Part shown: positions 47,459 through 56,820 of the stretch, piece after piece
How positions within the stretch are numbered: the first letter of the stretch is position 1
How the letters are laid out: every line of letters begins with the position of its first letter
From: Idiomarina zobellii
Lineage (GTDB): Bacteria; Pseudomonadota; Gammaproteobacteria; Enterobacterales; Alteromonadaceae
Length of the DNA: 64,000 nt
Assembly: GCF_900100855.1 (NCBI RefSeq)
Contig: NZ_FNCB01000002.1
Span: 1 to 64,000, forward strand
Direction of reading: 5' to 3'
Notes under the pieces: model-generated
Seen by the model: the letters and a program-made list of their open reading frames with translations, nothing else
Told to the model about the DNA's origin: nothing
Database searches by the model: none
Made by a program: the position numbers and the translations under genes

Positions 47459-48283
47459 ATGGAACACATTAAACAATTAATTACTGATGCTTTCGACAAC
47501 CGCGACCAAATCAACGCCAACACAGACGACGATGAGCTGCGTGAAGCTGTACGCTACGTCATTGACGAAATTGATCGCGGTGAACTGCGCGTTGCCGAAA
47601 AAGTGTCAGGCGAATGGGTCGTACACCAATGGCTTAAAAAGGCGGTTCTGTTGTCTTTTCGCTTGAACGACAACGATTTAATTGAAGGCGGCGAAACTCG
47701 CTTCTGGGACAAGGTGCCTGCGAAGTTTGCTGACTACGACAGTGCCCGCTTCCGTGCTGAGGGTATGCGTGTCGTGCCGCCCGCTATGGTGCGCAAAGGC
47801 GCTTATATCGGTCGCAACGTTGTTGTCATGCCATCTTATGTCAACATCGGTGCCTACGTTGGTGAAGGCAGCATGGTTGATACCTGGGCTACCGTCGGCT
47901 CTTGTGCGCAAATCGGTAAAAACGTGCATTTGTCGGGTGGCGTCGGCATTGGTGGTGTATTAGAACCATTACAGGCAAACCCAACCCTTATTGAAGACAA
48001 CTGCTTTATTGGTGCGCGCTCTGAGATCGTTGAAGGCGTTATCGTGGAAGAAGGTGCGGTTATTTCAATGGGAGTTTACATTGGCCAAAGCACCCGCATT
48101 TATGACCGGGAGAATGACCGTATTCTGTACGGCCGTGTTCCAGCCGGTGCCGTTGTTGTACCGGGCTCACTGCCTGCAGCAGATGGGACTCATAGTCTTT
48201 ATGCCGCTATTATCGTTAAGCGTGTTGATGCGAAAACGCGCGCCAAAGTGGGTATCAACGCCCTACTTCGAGGCGCTGAATAA
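47459..48283 (+). CDS. dapD: Tetrahydrodipicolinate N-succinyltransferase DapD
   Basis: DapD transfers succinyl from succinyl-CoA to tetrahydrodipicolinate on the route to diaminopimelate and lysine. The 274 residues have an N-terminal helical domain ([33 protein letters not shown]) and the hexapeptide beta helix with [42 protein letters not shown] and [20 protein letters not shown]. It is the last gene of the map-glnD-dapD rightward unit and ends 12 bases before the converging truC. Confidence 0.97.
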   Translation: MEHIKQLITDAFDNRDQINANTDDDELREAVRYVIDEIDRGELRVAEKVSGEWVVHQWLKKAVLLSFRLNDNDLIEGGETRFWDKVPAKFADYDSARFRAEGMRVVPPAMVRKGAYIGRNVVVMPSYVNIGAYVGEGSMVDTWATVGSCAQIGKNVHLSGGVGIGGVLEPLQANPTLIEDNCFIGARSEIVEGVIVEEGAVISMGVYIGQSTRIYDRENDRILYGRVPAGAVVVPGSLPAADGTHSLYAAIIVKRVDAKTRAKVGINALLRGAE

Positions 48284-48295
48284 ACAACAATAGGC

Positions 48296-49012
48296 TTAAT
48301 CTGCCTGAAAGGCCTTAAGAAACTCATCCGGAAGTGGCACTGTTAATGAAATGGTTTCGCCACTTACCGGGTGTTTAAATTCCACTCCCGTTGCCGCTAA
48401 CAGCAATCTATGGCTGTCAAAATGTTCCCGAAAGAACCGGTTATGGCGACCGTCACCATGGTTCGTGTCACCAATAATAGGATGACGAAGGTGTGCCATG
48501 TGTCTACGGAGCTGGTGCTTGCGCCCTGTTTCAGGCGTTAACTCAACTAAGGAATAACGCGTTGTATCGTGCTTTTTGCTGACTTTAAAGGGTAATTCCA
48601 CTTTTTCCAGGCAGCGAAAATGCGTCACAGCCTCCTGTGCCTCTTTGTCTTTATCCGCCTGTGCGTCAGCAATTTTATCAAGCTCTTCTTTTAGCGGATA
48701 ATCGACAGTTCCTTCCTCAGGTAAATAGCCACGGACAACCGCATGATATTGTTTTTCTACCTGGCTAGTGGCAAAGCTTTCCGACATTTTGGTCGCAATT
48801 TCGCTGCTGAGCGCAAAGATTAAAAGTCCGGAGGTAGGCCTGTCGAGGCGGTGTACAGGGTAAACATGCTGGCCAATTTGGTCGCGCAGCATTTGCATGG
48901 CAAATTCCCGGGCCTCACTAGCAATGCGGCTACGGTGAACCAATAAGCCACTGGGCTTGTTAATAACGGCTAAATCATCGTCCTGATAAATAATATCCAA
49001 AGGTGGTCGCAT
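48296..49012 (-). CDS. truC: tRNA pseudouridine-65 synthase TruC
   Basis: TruC forms pseudouridine at position 65 of tRNA. The 238 residues have the RluA-family catalytic motif VHRLDRPTSGLLIFAL with D57, an N-terminal DIIYQDDDLAVINKPSGLLVH segment and the C-terminal ETGRKHQLRRHMAHLRHPIIGD motif. The RluA family has several members, but the linkage with yqcC supports TruC. The start overlaps the yqcC stop by one base. Confidence 0.93.
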   Translation of the reverse strand: MRPPLDIIYQDDDLAVINKPSGLLVHRSRIASEAREFAMQMLRDQIGQHVYPVHRLDRPTSGLLIFALSSEIATKMSESFATSQVEKQYHAVVRGYLPEEGTVDYPLKEELDKIADAQADKDKEAQEAVTHFRCLEKVELPFKVSKKHDTTRYSLVELTPETGRKHQLRRHMAHLRHPIIGDTNHGDGRHNRFFREHFDSHRLLLAATGVEFKHPVSGETISLTVPLPDEFLKAFQAD

Positions 49013-49356
49013 TAAAGATCATCCTGCAAAGGGTCAGTGCCACTTAGCAGAACATCGAACTCGCGAATAAGCCCTATGAGTTGCTCATATTGTTCGAGTT
49101 CATTACGGTAGGTGTGAGCCGCCATGGGGCTTATAGAAGTGCCTTCTGGGAGCGGCCGCTGCCCGTCAATGAGTGACCACATTTTAGGTATCATGATAAA
49201 TTGCAGCCACTGATGAAATTCCAGGGTATCAACCGCAAAAGGTTGCTGACTTTCGAGTGCCTGAACCGGCGGTTGGTGAGACTGCCAAAGACCTAAACTA
49301 TTGAGCTCGCGTTCAATCCTATCTAATAATCGAGCCGCTTTCTGATACTGCTCCAT
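49012..49356 (-). CDS. YqcC family protein
   Basis: YqcC is a small soluble protein of unknown function found next to truC. From ATG 49356 the protein is 114 residues: helical N-terminus (MEQYQKAARLLDRIERELNS), WLQFIMIPKMWSLIDGQRPLP and a leucine-rich end. The longer frame from GTG 49374 is less likely because CGGAG lies eight bases before the ATG. It overlaps truC by one base, and the conserved pair suggests a linked role that I cannot name. Confidence 0.85.
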   Translation of the reverse strand: MEQYQKAARLLDRIERELNSLGLWQSHQPPVQALESQQPFAVDTLEFHQWLQFIMIPKMWSLIDGQRPLPEGTSISPMAAHTYRNELEQYEQLIGLIREFDVLLSGTDPLQDDL

Positions 49357-49448
49357 ATCAGACTCCGTTACCACATGAGGTTATTAATCGTTATAATGGC
49401 GCAATAGTGGTTTAATACGTTCCAAAATTCAAGTGAAATGGAGTTTTT

Positions 49449-50474
49449 GTGTCAGAGCAGAGCATTACAACCCTGGGCGATTTTCTAAAAGCAGGCCAAA
49501 CCGAGTATCAGGTCTTTGACATTGGCCGTTGCTTAACCGAGCTCTCTCAGGAGCAGTTCAACGCTGTTGAACATCAGCAACAGCCATACCCTTATCCAAT
49601 TGCCCGTCAGGCTCAAATTGCCGTTCTGTTTCAACACAAAAGCGCTGAACAACCGCCCTATTTATGGTTTCTGCAGTTTCCATTAGACGAGCGTGGTCTA
49701 CTTAACCTGGCAGCGCGAAATCAATATCTCGAGTATGTGATTAACGCGCTGGGGCACGAGATTACCGGCGAGCTCACTGAGGAACAGCAAGAGCAGTTGC
49801 AGCAGAACCCTTATTTACTCACGCCCTCAGAAACACAGCGAGCAGCTTTGCACGCTCATGTTCAATGCCAACATAACTTATCACCGTCTATCCACTTTGA
49901 AGCGGCTGAAGCTTATTTGCTAAAACCAAATGGCAGTCAGAATTGGCAAAATATCGGCTTACAAGGGCTTCATGATGTAGCTGCACGTTTAATGCAGCGC
50001 AACGATATTAGCACGGCCATTGCTGAACACTTTGCGAGCTACCCCAACGGTGTGCGTTCGCCTCTGGCCGCAGCGCTCGAGCATCAGTCTATACCGGCGC
50101 ACTTACGCAACGCGTTACTGGAGCTGATAAACACAGCAGATTCAGAGCTCACAACAGACGCGTTGAGAGCATTGGCAAGCGCGTCAGATGAGCCAAGAGT
50201 GCAAAAACAAGTTGCGTCACTGATTGAGACCGCCAATGCGGACCAACTGGTCGTTATTGCGGCTCGTTTATGGCGTGTGTTGGCAGAGCCGACAATCCTA
50301 AATAGCTACCTCAACGCTATTGCTAAACTGGACGTCACCTTATTCGATGCGCTTTTCCAGGACATCATCGCACTGCCAACTGTGCGTCCACAGTTACTGT
50401 CTCTCATTGCGCAGCAGCAACTTTCAGAGCCGGTACAACAGGCACTGAACCGTTTAAAGTCGCAGGTGAAGTAA
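49449..50474 (+). CDS. DUF3549 family protein
   Basis: The 341-residue soluble protein begins SITTLGDFLKAGQTEYQVFD, a segment I associate with the gammaproteobacterial DUF3549 family, and is helical with repeated short motifs in the last third (ALRALASASDEPRVQKQVAS; IAKLDVTLFDALFQDI) that resemble HEAT-type repeats. No catalytic motif is seen. The start is GTG at 49449, with GGAG five bases before it. It is divergent from yqcC, and 4 bases separate it from the DUF3301 gene, so the two form an operon. Function unknown. Confidence 0.85.
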   Translation: MSEQSITTLGDFLKAGQTEYQVFDIGRCLTELSQEQFNAVEHQQQPYPYPIARQAQIAVLFQHKSAEQPPYLWFLQFPLDERGLLNLAARNQYLEYVINALGHEITGELTEEQQEQLQQNPYLLTPSETQRAALHAHVQCQHNLSPSIHFEAAEAYLLKPNGSQNWQNIGLQGLHDVAARLMQRNDISTAIAEHFASYPNGVRSPLAAALEHQSIPAHLRNALLELINTADSELTTDALRALASASDEPRVQKQVASLIETANADQLVVIAARLWRVLAEPTILNSYLNAIAKLDVTLFDALFQDIIALPTVRPQLLSLIAQQQLSEPVQQALNRLKSQVK

Positions 50475-50478
50475 CCGC

Positions 50479-50790
50479 ATGAATTTACTCGATGTCATAG
50501 TCTTTCTGGTTTTACTGCTTGCGGTTTGGGTGTTTTGGCAACACCGGCAGCAATCGGAAAGCGCCCAAAAACACGCCATTTATTACTGTAAGCAACAAGG
50601 TTTGCAGTTCTTAGACATTCGGCGAGATAAAACGCACTGGTCGTTTAAAGGCAGTCAACCAGGTTGGCGCAGTACCTTTAAACTGGGCTTTTCCAGTGAC
50701 GGTGAAACCCGCTACGAGGGCGATTTAACACTACACAATCAGCGGTTAATTGGTGTGGAGTTACCGCCCTTTAGAGTGCCCGGTCAGTAA
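50479..50790 (+). CDS. DUF3301 family membrane-anchored protein
   Basis: The 103-residue protein has one N-terminal membrane segment (LLDVIVFLVLLLAVWVFWQH, residues 3-22), followed by YYCKQQGLQFLDIRR, a family hallmark, and a beta-rich part (WRSTFKLGFSSDGETRYEG). It is in an operon with the DUF3549 gene. Its last 30 bases overlap the converging DUF962 gene. Function unknown. Confidence 0.85.
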   Translation: MNLLDVIVFLVLLLAVWVFWQHRQQSESAQKHAIYYCKQQGLQFLDIRRDKTHWSFKGSQPGWRSTFKLGFSSDGETRYEGDLTLHNQRLIGVELPPFRVPGQ

Positions 50791-51075
50791 GTTAACCCAA
50801 GCATCTTTGTACATAACCCAGTCGCCCATCAGGCTGTACAGTGGGTATTTGAAGGTCGCCGGTTTGTTTTTCTCGAAAATAAAATGCCCAAGCCAGGCAA
50901 AGCCATAACCAATAACAGGCACAGCCAGCAACCACCAGTAGCTTTGAGTGAACAGCGCATAGGCAAGTACAATGAGTACCAGAGTGCTGCCGATATAATG
51001 TAAGGCTCGGCAACGCGTGTCGGAATGCTCCTGTAAGTAGTAAGGGTAAAACTCTTTAAAACTGGAGTAGCTCAT
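50761..51075 (-). CDS. DUF962 (Mpo1-like) family membrane protein
   Basis: The 104 residues have two or more membrane helices (HYIGSTLVLIVLAYALFTQ; YWWLLAVPVIGYGFAWLGHF) and the family motifs FYPYYLQEHSD near the N-terminus and HFIFEKNKPATFKYPLYSL. The histidines in HxxxxxE-type positions match the Mpo1/YGL010w group, in which yeast Mpo1 is a dioxygenase of fatty acid alpha-oxidation. The bacterial role is not known to me. It overlaps the acetyltransferase upstream by one base and the converging DUF3301 gene by 30 bases. Confidence 0.85.
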   Translation of the reverse strand: MSYSSFKEFYPYYLQEHSDTRCRALHYIGSTLVLIVLAYALFTQSYWWLLAVPVIGYGFAWLGHFIFEKNKPATFKYPLYSLMGDWVMYKDAWVNLLTGHSKGR

Positions 51076-51758
51076 TATTCAGCCTCCTCCTTTGGATAAA
51101 ACAGCAGCTCACCGGACAGTGTTTCAAATTCGATTTGCGCTTGCAGACGATACCCACGCTTTTTGAAAAAGGCCTGATAGTCTGCACGAGTCACAAAGAC
51201 TGCAATTCCCTGAGACTCCGGGTCTTCCTGAAAAGCTGACTTAGCAGCCTCCACCAATAAATGACCAATGCCCTGCTGTTGATACTGTGGCGCCACCGCA
51301 ATAAACGCCAGCATATGGTACGGAACATCGGGCATCGCTTCCTGAATACGGCGCTCTTTTTCCATGACTTGTTTAGTACTTAAAAAGCCCGCCGTCAACA
51401 ACATGCTTATGCGCCAATGCCAAAAGCGCCCGGGGCCAAAGCTTTTTCCCGGTCGGGTCAGGCAGGCTACGCCCAGTAAGGTACCACCATCTCTAATGCC
51501 GATAATTGACTGCCCGCTTTCCCAAAATGAGGTGAGATCTTCCCGAATAGCGGCTCTTAACCGTTTATCATAGTCCGCTTTGTCGGCGCGGAAAATCTTT
51601 TGCAACAGCTCGTCGTCATAGTAAGTCTGAAAAAGTAACGAGGCTGCAACCTTCAGGTCTTCAGCAACCAGATAGGTCAACTCCCCCTGCACCTCGCCAC
51701 TGCTTTGTTCACTGGCGTGTTGTATTTCCTGCTCTGTAGCCTCTGTTAGCCCCTGCAT
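51075..51758 (-). CDS. GNAT family N-acetyltransferase
   Basis: The acetyl-CoA binding motif QYQQQGIGHLLVEAA is in the middle of the last third, preceded by HMLAFIAVAP and followed by GIAVFVTRADYQAFFKKRGY, the usual GNAT order. An unusual N-terminal part (acidic, about 35 residues) precedes it. From ATG 51758 the protein is 227 residues; an earlier TTG at 51767 directly abuts the AGAGG site, so 51758 with nine-base spacing is better. It is coupled to the DUF962 gene by a one-base overlap. The substrate is unknown. Confidence 0.82.
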   Translation of the reverse strand: MQGLTEATEQEIQHASEQSSGEVQGELTYLVAEDLKVAASLLFQTYYDDELLQKIFRADKADYDKRLRAAIREDLTSFWESGQSIIGIRDGGTLLGVACLTRPGKSFGPGRFWHWRISMLLTAGFLSTKQVMEKERRIQEAMPDVPYHMLAFIAVAPQYQQQGIGHLLVEAAKSAFQEDPESQGIAVFVTRADYQAFFKKRGYRLQAQIEFETLSGELLFYPKEEAE

Positions 51759-51823
51759 CCCGGACAACCTCTTTGTTATTCTTGATAAACATCAAGCTAA
51801 CCTTTTTTTAACAGACTGTCGAG

Positions 51824-52375
51824 TCACTCAATTGCAGAAGAAGGGTCCTTTGGTTGGCACTTTATCAGCCAGTCTTCCAGAGAGTCAGCAAGGCACTCAT
51901 GTTGCTCTTTGCCAACCCACTCTAAACCAACTTGCCCGGTCGAATTATCGATAGACACCAACAAGTCATCATTCTCAACACCTAAACCAATAAACACCGT
52001 TTCAGGTTGTTTTAAACGACGCTTCATAAGGATATGACCGGTCAGATTTGCCAATAGTCGCTCACCGTCCTCAGGGCTTTGCACTTGTAATAAAGTTACC
52101 GGATGCCCGTCGTATTCCAGCGCTAAATCACCGGCAAACCAACGTCCAAAGACGGTTTTTATACTGTCATGGAAAGTTGTTTCAAGAGCCTTTTCTAAGT
52201 CCTCAAAAGACAACGGCGACGCCTGCTTAACGGGACTCCACTCTACCGTGTCATCATCTATTACAGTGCCATAAATAGGACTATCCCACTCCGAAACATA
52301 CTCGGTATAACGAACCGGCAATTTCTCGACGTAGCTTTCTATGAGGTTATCTAACACACTTTCTAAATTCTGCAT
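51824..52375 (-). CDS. syd: SecY-interacting protein Syd
   Basis: Syd binds SecY and can disrupt improperly assembled SecYEG. From ATG 52375 the protein is 183 residues, close to the 181 of E. coli Syd. Family segments are [40 protein letters not shown], and [24 protein letters not shown], and the protein is acidic and soluble. The frame extends upstream to 52549, but it would run into queF on the other strand, so the internal ATG is used; its Shine-Dalgarno is weak. It is divergent from queF, as in E. coli. Confidence 0.93.
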   Translation of the reverse strand: MQNLESVLDNLIESYVEKLPVRYTEYVSEWDSPIYGTVIDDDTVEWSPVKQASPLSFEDLEKALETTFHDSIKTVFGRWFAGDLALEYDGHPVTLLQVQSPEDGERLLANLTGHILMKRRLKQPETVFIGLGVENDDLLVSIDNSTGQVGLEWVGKEQHECLADSLEDWLIKCQPKDPSSAIE

Positions 52376-52434
52376 CTGGTACTGCTCACTCAGACATTTT
52401 ACAATGGCCTCATTGTACGTACGGAGTGACACAA

Positions 52435-53265
52435 ATGCCAAAAAAGGATGCACTCGGCCATTTAAGCCTTGGCCAGCAAACCGAATACCCAAGCCAATAC
52501 GACTCAAGTCAGTTACAGGCTGTTCCGCGCTCGTTGAACCGGGAGCCAATAGGCATTTCAGGTGAACTGCCCTTTAGCGGAGTTGATCAATGGACCGGTT
52601 ATGAACTTTCATGGCTAAATGCCAAAGGCTTACCGCAAGTAGCTATCGGTTATTTTGAAGTGCCTGCTGCCAGCCCTAACCTGGTCGAATCAAAGTCTTT
52701 CAAGTTATACCTGAACAGTTTTAATGAAAGCCGTTTCGACACTTGGGGCGACGTTCAAAGCATTATGAAAAAAGATTTGTCAGCCTGTGCAGGCGACTCC
52801 GTGTCTGTCCAGCTGACCCCATTAAGTCGTGTGGCTCATGAAGCTATTGCTGACTTTCAGGGCGAATGTATAGACTCGCAGGATATCGATATTGAACATT
52901 ATGATTATCGCCCGGAGCTGTTGAAGCTTGAAGACAATGCTAAAGAGGTCGAAGAAAAGCTGCACAGCCACCTACTAAAATCAAACTGCTTAATCACCAA
53001 CCAGCCTGACTGGGGCTCAGTCTTCATTCATTATCAAGGGCCTAAAATCAACAAAGCGGCCTTGTTAGCTTACTTGGTGTCTTTTCGCGGCCACAATGAG
53101 TTTCATGAGCAATGTGTCGAGCGAATTTTTCAGGACATACTCGCTCTTGGTGTTAAGAAGCTGAGTGTATACGCACGTTACACACGACGAGGTGGGCTGG
53201 ACATCAACCCATTTCGCTCCAACTTCGAGCCAGCGCCGCAAATGCAACGCTTGGCCCGTCAGTAA
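52435..53265 (+). CDS. queF: NADPH-dependent 7-cyano-7-deazaguanine reductase QueF
   Basis: QueF reduces preQ0 to preQ1 in queuosine synthesis; queuosine is placed in tRNA-Tyr, Asp, His and Asn. From ATG 52435 the protein is 276 residues, the long two-domain type. Catalytic residues are C185 ([13 protein letters not shown]) and D192. [17 protein letters not shown] is the QueF motif that binds NADPH, and VERIFQDIL and [15 protein letters not shown] follow. GTG at 52426 also opens the frame, but GGAG with eight-base spacing selects the ATG. It is divergent from syd. Confidence 0.96.
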   Translation: MPKKDALGHLSLGQQTEYPSQYDSSQLQAVPRSLNREPIGISGELPFSGVDQWTGYELSWLNAKGLPQVAIGYFEVPAASPNLVESKSFKLYLNSFNESRFDTWGDVQSIMKKDLSACAGDSVSVQLTPLSRVAHEAIADFQGECIDSQDIDIEHYDYRPELLKLEDNAKEVEEKLHSHLLKSNCLITNQPDWGSVFIHYQGPKINKAALLAYLVSFRGHNEFHEQCVERIFQDILALGVKKLSVYARYTRRGGLDINPFRSNFEPAPQMQRLARQ

Positions 53266-53277
53266 ATTCTCAGCAAA

Positions 53278-55059
53278 TTACGCGTTTGGGTGCGGAATTT
53301 GCAACCACTGTAAGAAGCGCGCTTTCTGTTGTGCAGTAGGCGCGTCTACTGGCTTAATCGAGGCATCAGTTGCCGGTGCCTGCTCGAGCTTCAGCGTTTT
53401 CTCATGCAATTGATTGCGGCGGAAGAAAGTGACCTTAACTTCGTCACCCGCTTCATACTCCTGAAGCGCTTCCTTAAAACGACCCTGCATAACCGTATAG
53501 CCGTCGTACGCAACAATGACATCATCCGGTCTAAAACCGGCTTCCCATGCCGGGCTACCGCGGCTGACTTGAGTCAACTCCATGCCACCGTCTACTTTCG
53601 ATGCACGCCAACCTGTCCAGTTTTCTGGCTCATCATTTTCTTCGTAGACCAGCTCTAAGCCCGCATCGTTCAGCATTTTCTCAAATGGAATATCGGCTGC
53701 TGGTGCTTCAACATTGTTCTGCCACCATTGCTGCCACGAGTCACCAGTTAAGTCATTAAGAATTGCGAGCACATCGCTGGCCTTAAAGCCCTTTTCGTCA
53801 GCATCAAAGCGCTTGTAAAGTTCGTTGTGTACATCGCGATAACTAACTTCACCGTCCGTTGCCTCAAGTAACGCATTATCGAGCATCCAGGAGACTAACG
53901 CACCTTCCGAATAAATACTTACTGAGTCGTTGTGAGCACGGTCGCCATACTGATCAATCCAGGCTTCAAAAGAAGCCTCTGCCACTGACATCACCTTGCG
54001 GCCAGGCTTAGCTTTATAACGGTCAATACCACTAGCCAAGCGCTCGAAGTATTCGTCAGGTTCCATAACTCCCGCATGTAGCAGTAAGTGGTTTTGGAAG
54101 TAGCTTGTTGAGCCTTCGGCTATCCAGAATAAATCTGTATAGTTCTCTTTTTGGTAGTCGTAAGGCACCAGACCGTCTGGTCGATAAGCCTTCACGTTCC
54201 AGGTATGTACAAATTCGTGAGAGGCTGTCGACATAAACGACAAATAGTCATCTCGACTGGCAAAGCTATAACGTGGGCGTTGAATAACCGTGGAGTTTTT
54301 GTGTTCCGTTGCACCACCGGCCCCGGAGGTTGCGTGAATCATAAAAACGTAGCGCTCATAAGGGTAACTGCTCCAAATAGAGTCACCGGTAGCTACTAAT
54401 TTTTCCAGGTCTGCAACTGTCTGTTCAGCGTCGTAGTTGCCTTCGCCCCAAAACACCACTTCGTAGTCACGCCCGCCCTGCTCAAAGGCAAAGTGCTTAT
54501 TAATACCCGTTTCTATTGGCGAGTCGACCAATACATCCCAGTTATCGGCGACAAAGCTATGATCACCCTCGCGCTCCATACCGGAATAGCTGCGCCAGTT
54601 GTCAGGCACATTTAGCGATACCGTTACTGGTTCGTTACGCCATTGGTCGGCGTACATAAACACCGCAGAGGCGTCTAAATAGGCGTGGCTGTCGTCAATA
54701 TGACGGCTTCTGCGGCCCAGCTGGTCAGCGTAGATTTCATAATTCACCGTCACTTCACCCACGTTTTTCGGTAAGTGGATACGCCAGGTACTTTTATCCA
54801 CTTTTTCCCAGCGTAGGTTCTGGCCATTAGTTTTCGCGGTAAAGTCCCTAATCCCATTGGCCAAATTTAAAATACGGTAATATCCCGTGCGCCAGGCAGG
54901 CATTTTAATGTCCAGAAACTGCTCATTAGTTTCAGGAAACGTGATACTAACGTCCCCTCGCTGGTGCTCCGGTTGAGTCAGATCAATTTTATACTCAGTA
55001 TCTGCCCAGGCCGCTGAAGATGTTAATAGAATCGATAATGCTAATACGCTTTTACGCAC
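53278..55059 (-). CDS. M61 family metallopeptidase with PDZ domain
   Basis: The protein is a glycyl-aminopeptidase-type zinc enzyme of the periplasm. The 593 residues open with a signal peptide (MRKSVLALSILLTSSAAWA), then an N-terminal beta domain, the zinc motif HEFVH (H281, E282, H285) with the following WIAEGSTSYFQNHLLL that provides the third ligand glutamate, and a C-terminal PDZ domain (LTQVSRGSPAWEAGFRPDDVIVAYDG, near 500-545). The start is GTG at 55059, with GGGGAC five bases before it. It converges on queF and is divergent from the GGDEF gene. The substrate is not known. Confidence 0.88.
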   Translation of the reverse strand: MRKSVLALSILLTSSAAWADTEYKIDLTQPEHQRGDVSITFPETNEQFLDIKMPAWRTGYYRILNLANGIRDFTAKTNGQNLRWEKVDKSTWRIHLPKNVGEVTVNYEIYADQLGRRSRHIDDSHAYLDASAVFMYADQWRNEPVTVSLNVPDNWRSYSGMEREGDHSFVADNWDVLVDSPIETGINKHFAFEQGGRDYEVVFWGEGNYDAEQTVADLEKLVATGDSIWSSYPYERYVFMIHATSGAGGATEHKNSTVIQRPRYSFASRDDYLSFMSTASHEFVHTWNVKAYRPDGLVPYDYQKENYTDLFWIAEGSTSYFQNHLLLHAGVMEPDEYFERLASGIDRYKAKPGRKVMSVAEASFEAWIDQYGDRAHNDSVSIYSEGALVSWMLDNALLEATDGEVSYRDVHNELYKRFDADEKGFKASDVLAILNDLTGDSWQQWWQNNVEAPAADIPFEKMLNDAGLELVYEENDEPENWTGWRASKVDGGMELTQVSRGSPAWEAGFRPDDVIVAYDGYTVMQGRFKEALQEYEAGDEVKVTFFRRNQLHEKTLKLEQAPATDASIKPVDAPTAQQKARFLQWLQIPHPNA

Positions 55060-55154
55060 AGTACGTCCCCGCTATTTTCGACTTTTTTGTTAGGAAATAA
55101 ATGCAAAGACTACCACAATCTGTGAATAGTATTTAATGCAGAAACCGATAAACT

Positions 55155-55185
55155 TTGTCACCCTAAGACTCGTACTAGTATGAGT
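55155..55185 (+). promoter_or_regulatory. Candidate promoter and operator-like palindrome before the GGDEF gene
   Basis: ACTCGTACTAGTATGAGT at 55168-55185 is an 18-base palindrome with one mismatched pair (G72-T81 in the last two digits). It covers the TAGTAT -10 box (55177-55182) of a candidate promoter whose TTGTCA -35 box is at 55155-55160, 16 bases away. It lies 28 bases before the start codon of the GGDEF gene, so a dimeric regulator bound here could block transcription. This is by inspection only. Confidence 0.5.
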
Positions 55186-55213
55186 TGTCAGTAAGAAAGT
55201 AAGAAGGTGAGTA

Positions 55214-56761
55214 GTGTCAATACCTGAAACGCCGCAAGAGCAGGTGCAGCATCTAAGCAAGAAGTTGCAGCAAAGCATTCAGTCCAGAAAACAGATTGAG
55301 GACGATTATCGTCGGGACTCAGAACGTTACTCTGAGTTTGTTAATCAGTTGTGTCTGGCACTTAATGGTGTTGACAACGATTTAGACTCCATTATTCACC
55401 AACTTCGTAGCCAAATTCAGCAAAATGCATCGGCGGCAATACTTGACCCGCTGATTGAAAAACTCAGTGACGCCATTGCTAATTACACCATTAAATTTCA
55501 GCAGCAAACTAAGCAAACCACTGACACTATCTCAAACGCTTTGGCGAAACTCGAACCCTCAACAAAGCAAGCTGAAAAAGAACTGGCCAGCATTGAAAAA
55601 GCGTTTGAAAAACCGACCATGGCGCTTACCCACTATTTGCCGCTGGTTAATCGCTTATTGAATTTATCACACCAATGCGCTGTCACTAAAAACGAACCCA
55701 AAGCAGATGCCGTTGCTACTGAGACCTATCAAGCTCAATTATTTGATCTGTTAAGCGAAGTTGAATTTAGCGGTAACTCCGCAGAAGCATTACAACAAGT
55801 TAAAACAGCGCTGCAAAAACCTCAAAGCCTCGACACCCTGATGACCATCAGCCTCAAAGTTATGCGACTTATTTTCAACAGCGTGAATGAAGAACGTAAG
55901 TCGGCTCAGAGCTTTTTACAGCAACTCAATGCGTCACTCGAATCAGTCAATAACATACTGGGCAATACGGTAGGCGCGTCGGGCTATTTTGCAGAACAGC
56001 GCGACGTCCTTAATGAAAAGCTAAAGTTGGGCGTATCTGATATTTCTGACTGTGTTCATGGTGCTTCAGAAGTTTTCGAGCTGAAGGAAACGGTTGGCAG
56101 CAAGTTAAAGCAACTAGGTGCTACGTTGGAGCAGCATATTTTGCTGCAAAACCATGAGCGTGAAAATTTCACTAAAAATACTAGTGAGCTTGAAGATAAA
56201 TTACGCCAGACAGAAGCGGAAGTTGAGCGTTACAAGCGGGAGCTGGCACAACAAAAATTCCGCAGTTTACAGGATGCGTTAACAAAGTTGCCTAACCGCT
56301 CTGCGTTTGAAGAACGACTGAATATGGAGTTTGCACGTTGGCAAAAAGGGCAAACCGCCCTCACCATCGCCATTGCTGATGTCGACTTTTTTAAAGACGT
56401 CAATGACAACTTCGGACATATTGCGGGTGATAAAACTCTACAGGTCATTGCCGGCACCTTAAACAAAACACTAAAAAATGATGGTTTTGTGTGTCGCTAT
56501 GGCGGTGAAGAATTTGCTATTATCTTTTGTCTTGATGAGAATCAAGTGAAAGAGAAGATGGAATTAGCCCGAGAAAAAGTCGCTAATATCCCATTTAAGT
56601 TTAAAACTGACGATATTCGCATTACTGTATCGGCAGGCGTGGCGTCTTTTAAAAATAACAACGACACCACAGTGTCTGTTTTTGAACGTGCTGACAAAGC
56701 ACTGTATCAAGCAAAAGAAAACGGACGAAACAACGTTATTCTGGCACCGGACGGATACTAA
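55214..56761 (+). CDS. GGDEF domain protein, probable diguanylate cyclase
   Basis: The enzyme is predicted to make cyclic di-GMP from two GTP. The 515-residue protein is cytoplasmic: no signal peptide or membrane segment. The first 340 residues are helical and partly coiled coil (ENFTKNTSELEDKLRQTEAE). The C-terminal domain has DALTKLPNRSAFEERL, ADVDFFKDVNDNFGHIAGD, RYGGEEF (GGEEF at 430-434) and ADKALYQAKENGRNNV, so the active site is complete. I see no canonical RxxD inhibitory site (the place reads KNDG). The start is GTG at 55214, with AAGG upstream. It is divergent from the M61 peptidase and may be controlled by the palindrome upstream. Confidence 0.92.
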   Translation: MSIPETPQEQVQHLSKKLQQSIQSRKQIEDDYRRDSERYSEFVNQLCLALNGVDNDLDSIIHQLRSQIQQNASAAILDPLIEKLSDAIANYTIKFQQQTKQTTDTISNALAKLEPSTKQAEKELASIEKAFEKPTMALTHYLPLVNRLLNLSHQCAVTKNEPKADAVATETYQAQLFDLLSEVEFSGNSAEALQQVKTALQKPQSLDTLMTISLKVMRLIFNSVNEERKSAQSFLQQLNASLESVNNILGNTVGASGYFAEQRDVLNEKLKLGVSDISDCVHGASEVFELKETVGSKLKQLGATLEQHILLQNHERENFTKNTSELEDKLRQTEAEVERYKRELAQQKFRSLQDALTKLPNRSAFEERLNMEFARWQKGQTALTIAIADVDFFKDVNDNFGHIAGDKTLQVIAGTLNKTLKNDGFVCRYGGEEFAIIFCLDENQVKEKMELAREKVANIPFKFKTDDIRITVSAGVASFKNNNDTTVSVFERADKALYQAKENGRNNVILAPDGY

Positions 56762-56779
56762 TGATGAGGTGCCATATAA

Positions 56780-56808
56780 GGTGACAAGGGTCACCCTTTG
56801 TAAAGGAG
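56780..56808 (+). promoter_or_regulatory. Hairpin over the ppnN ribosome binding site region
   Basis: GGTGAC (56780-56785) and GTCACC (56790-56795) form a stem with an AAGG loop. Just after, CCTTT (56795-56799) can pair with AAAGG (56802-56806), part of the AAAGGAG Shine-Dalgarno of ppnN. The two hairpins share a base and may be alternatives. The Shine-Dalgarno to ATG distance is long (12 bases). The same sequence may also act as a weak terminator of the GGDEF gene. Confidence 0.4.
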
Positions 56809-56820
56809 TATTAAATAATA

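Noticed and set aside
52376-52549. N-terminal extension of syd
   Set aside because: It overlaps queF on the opposite strand, and the 183-residue form matches the usual Syd length.
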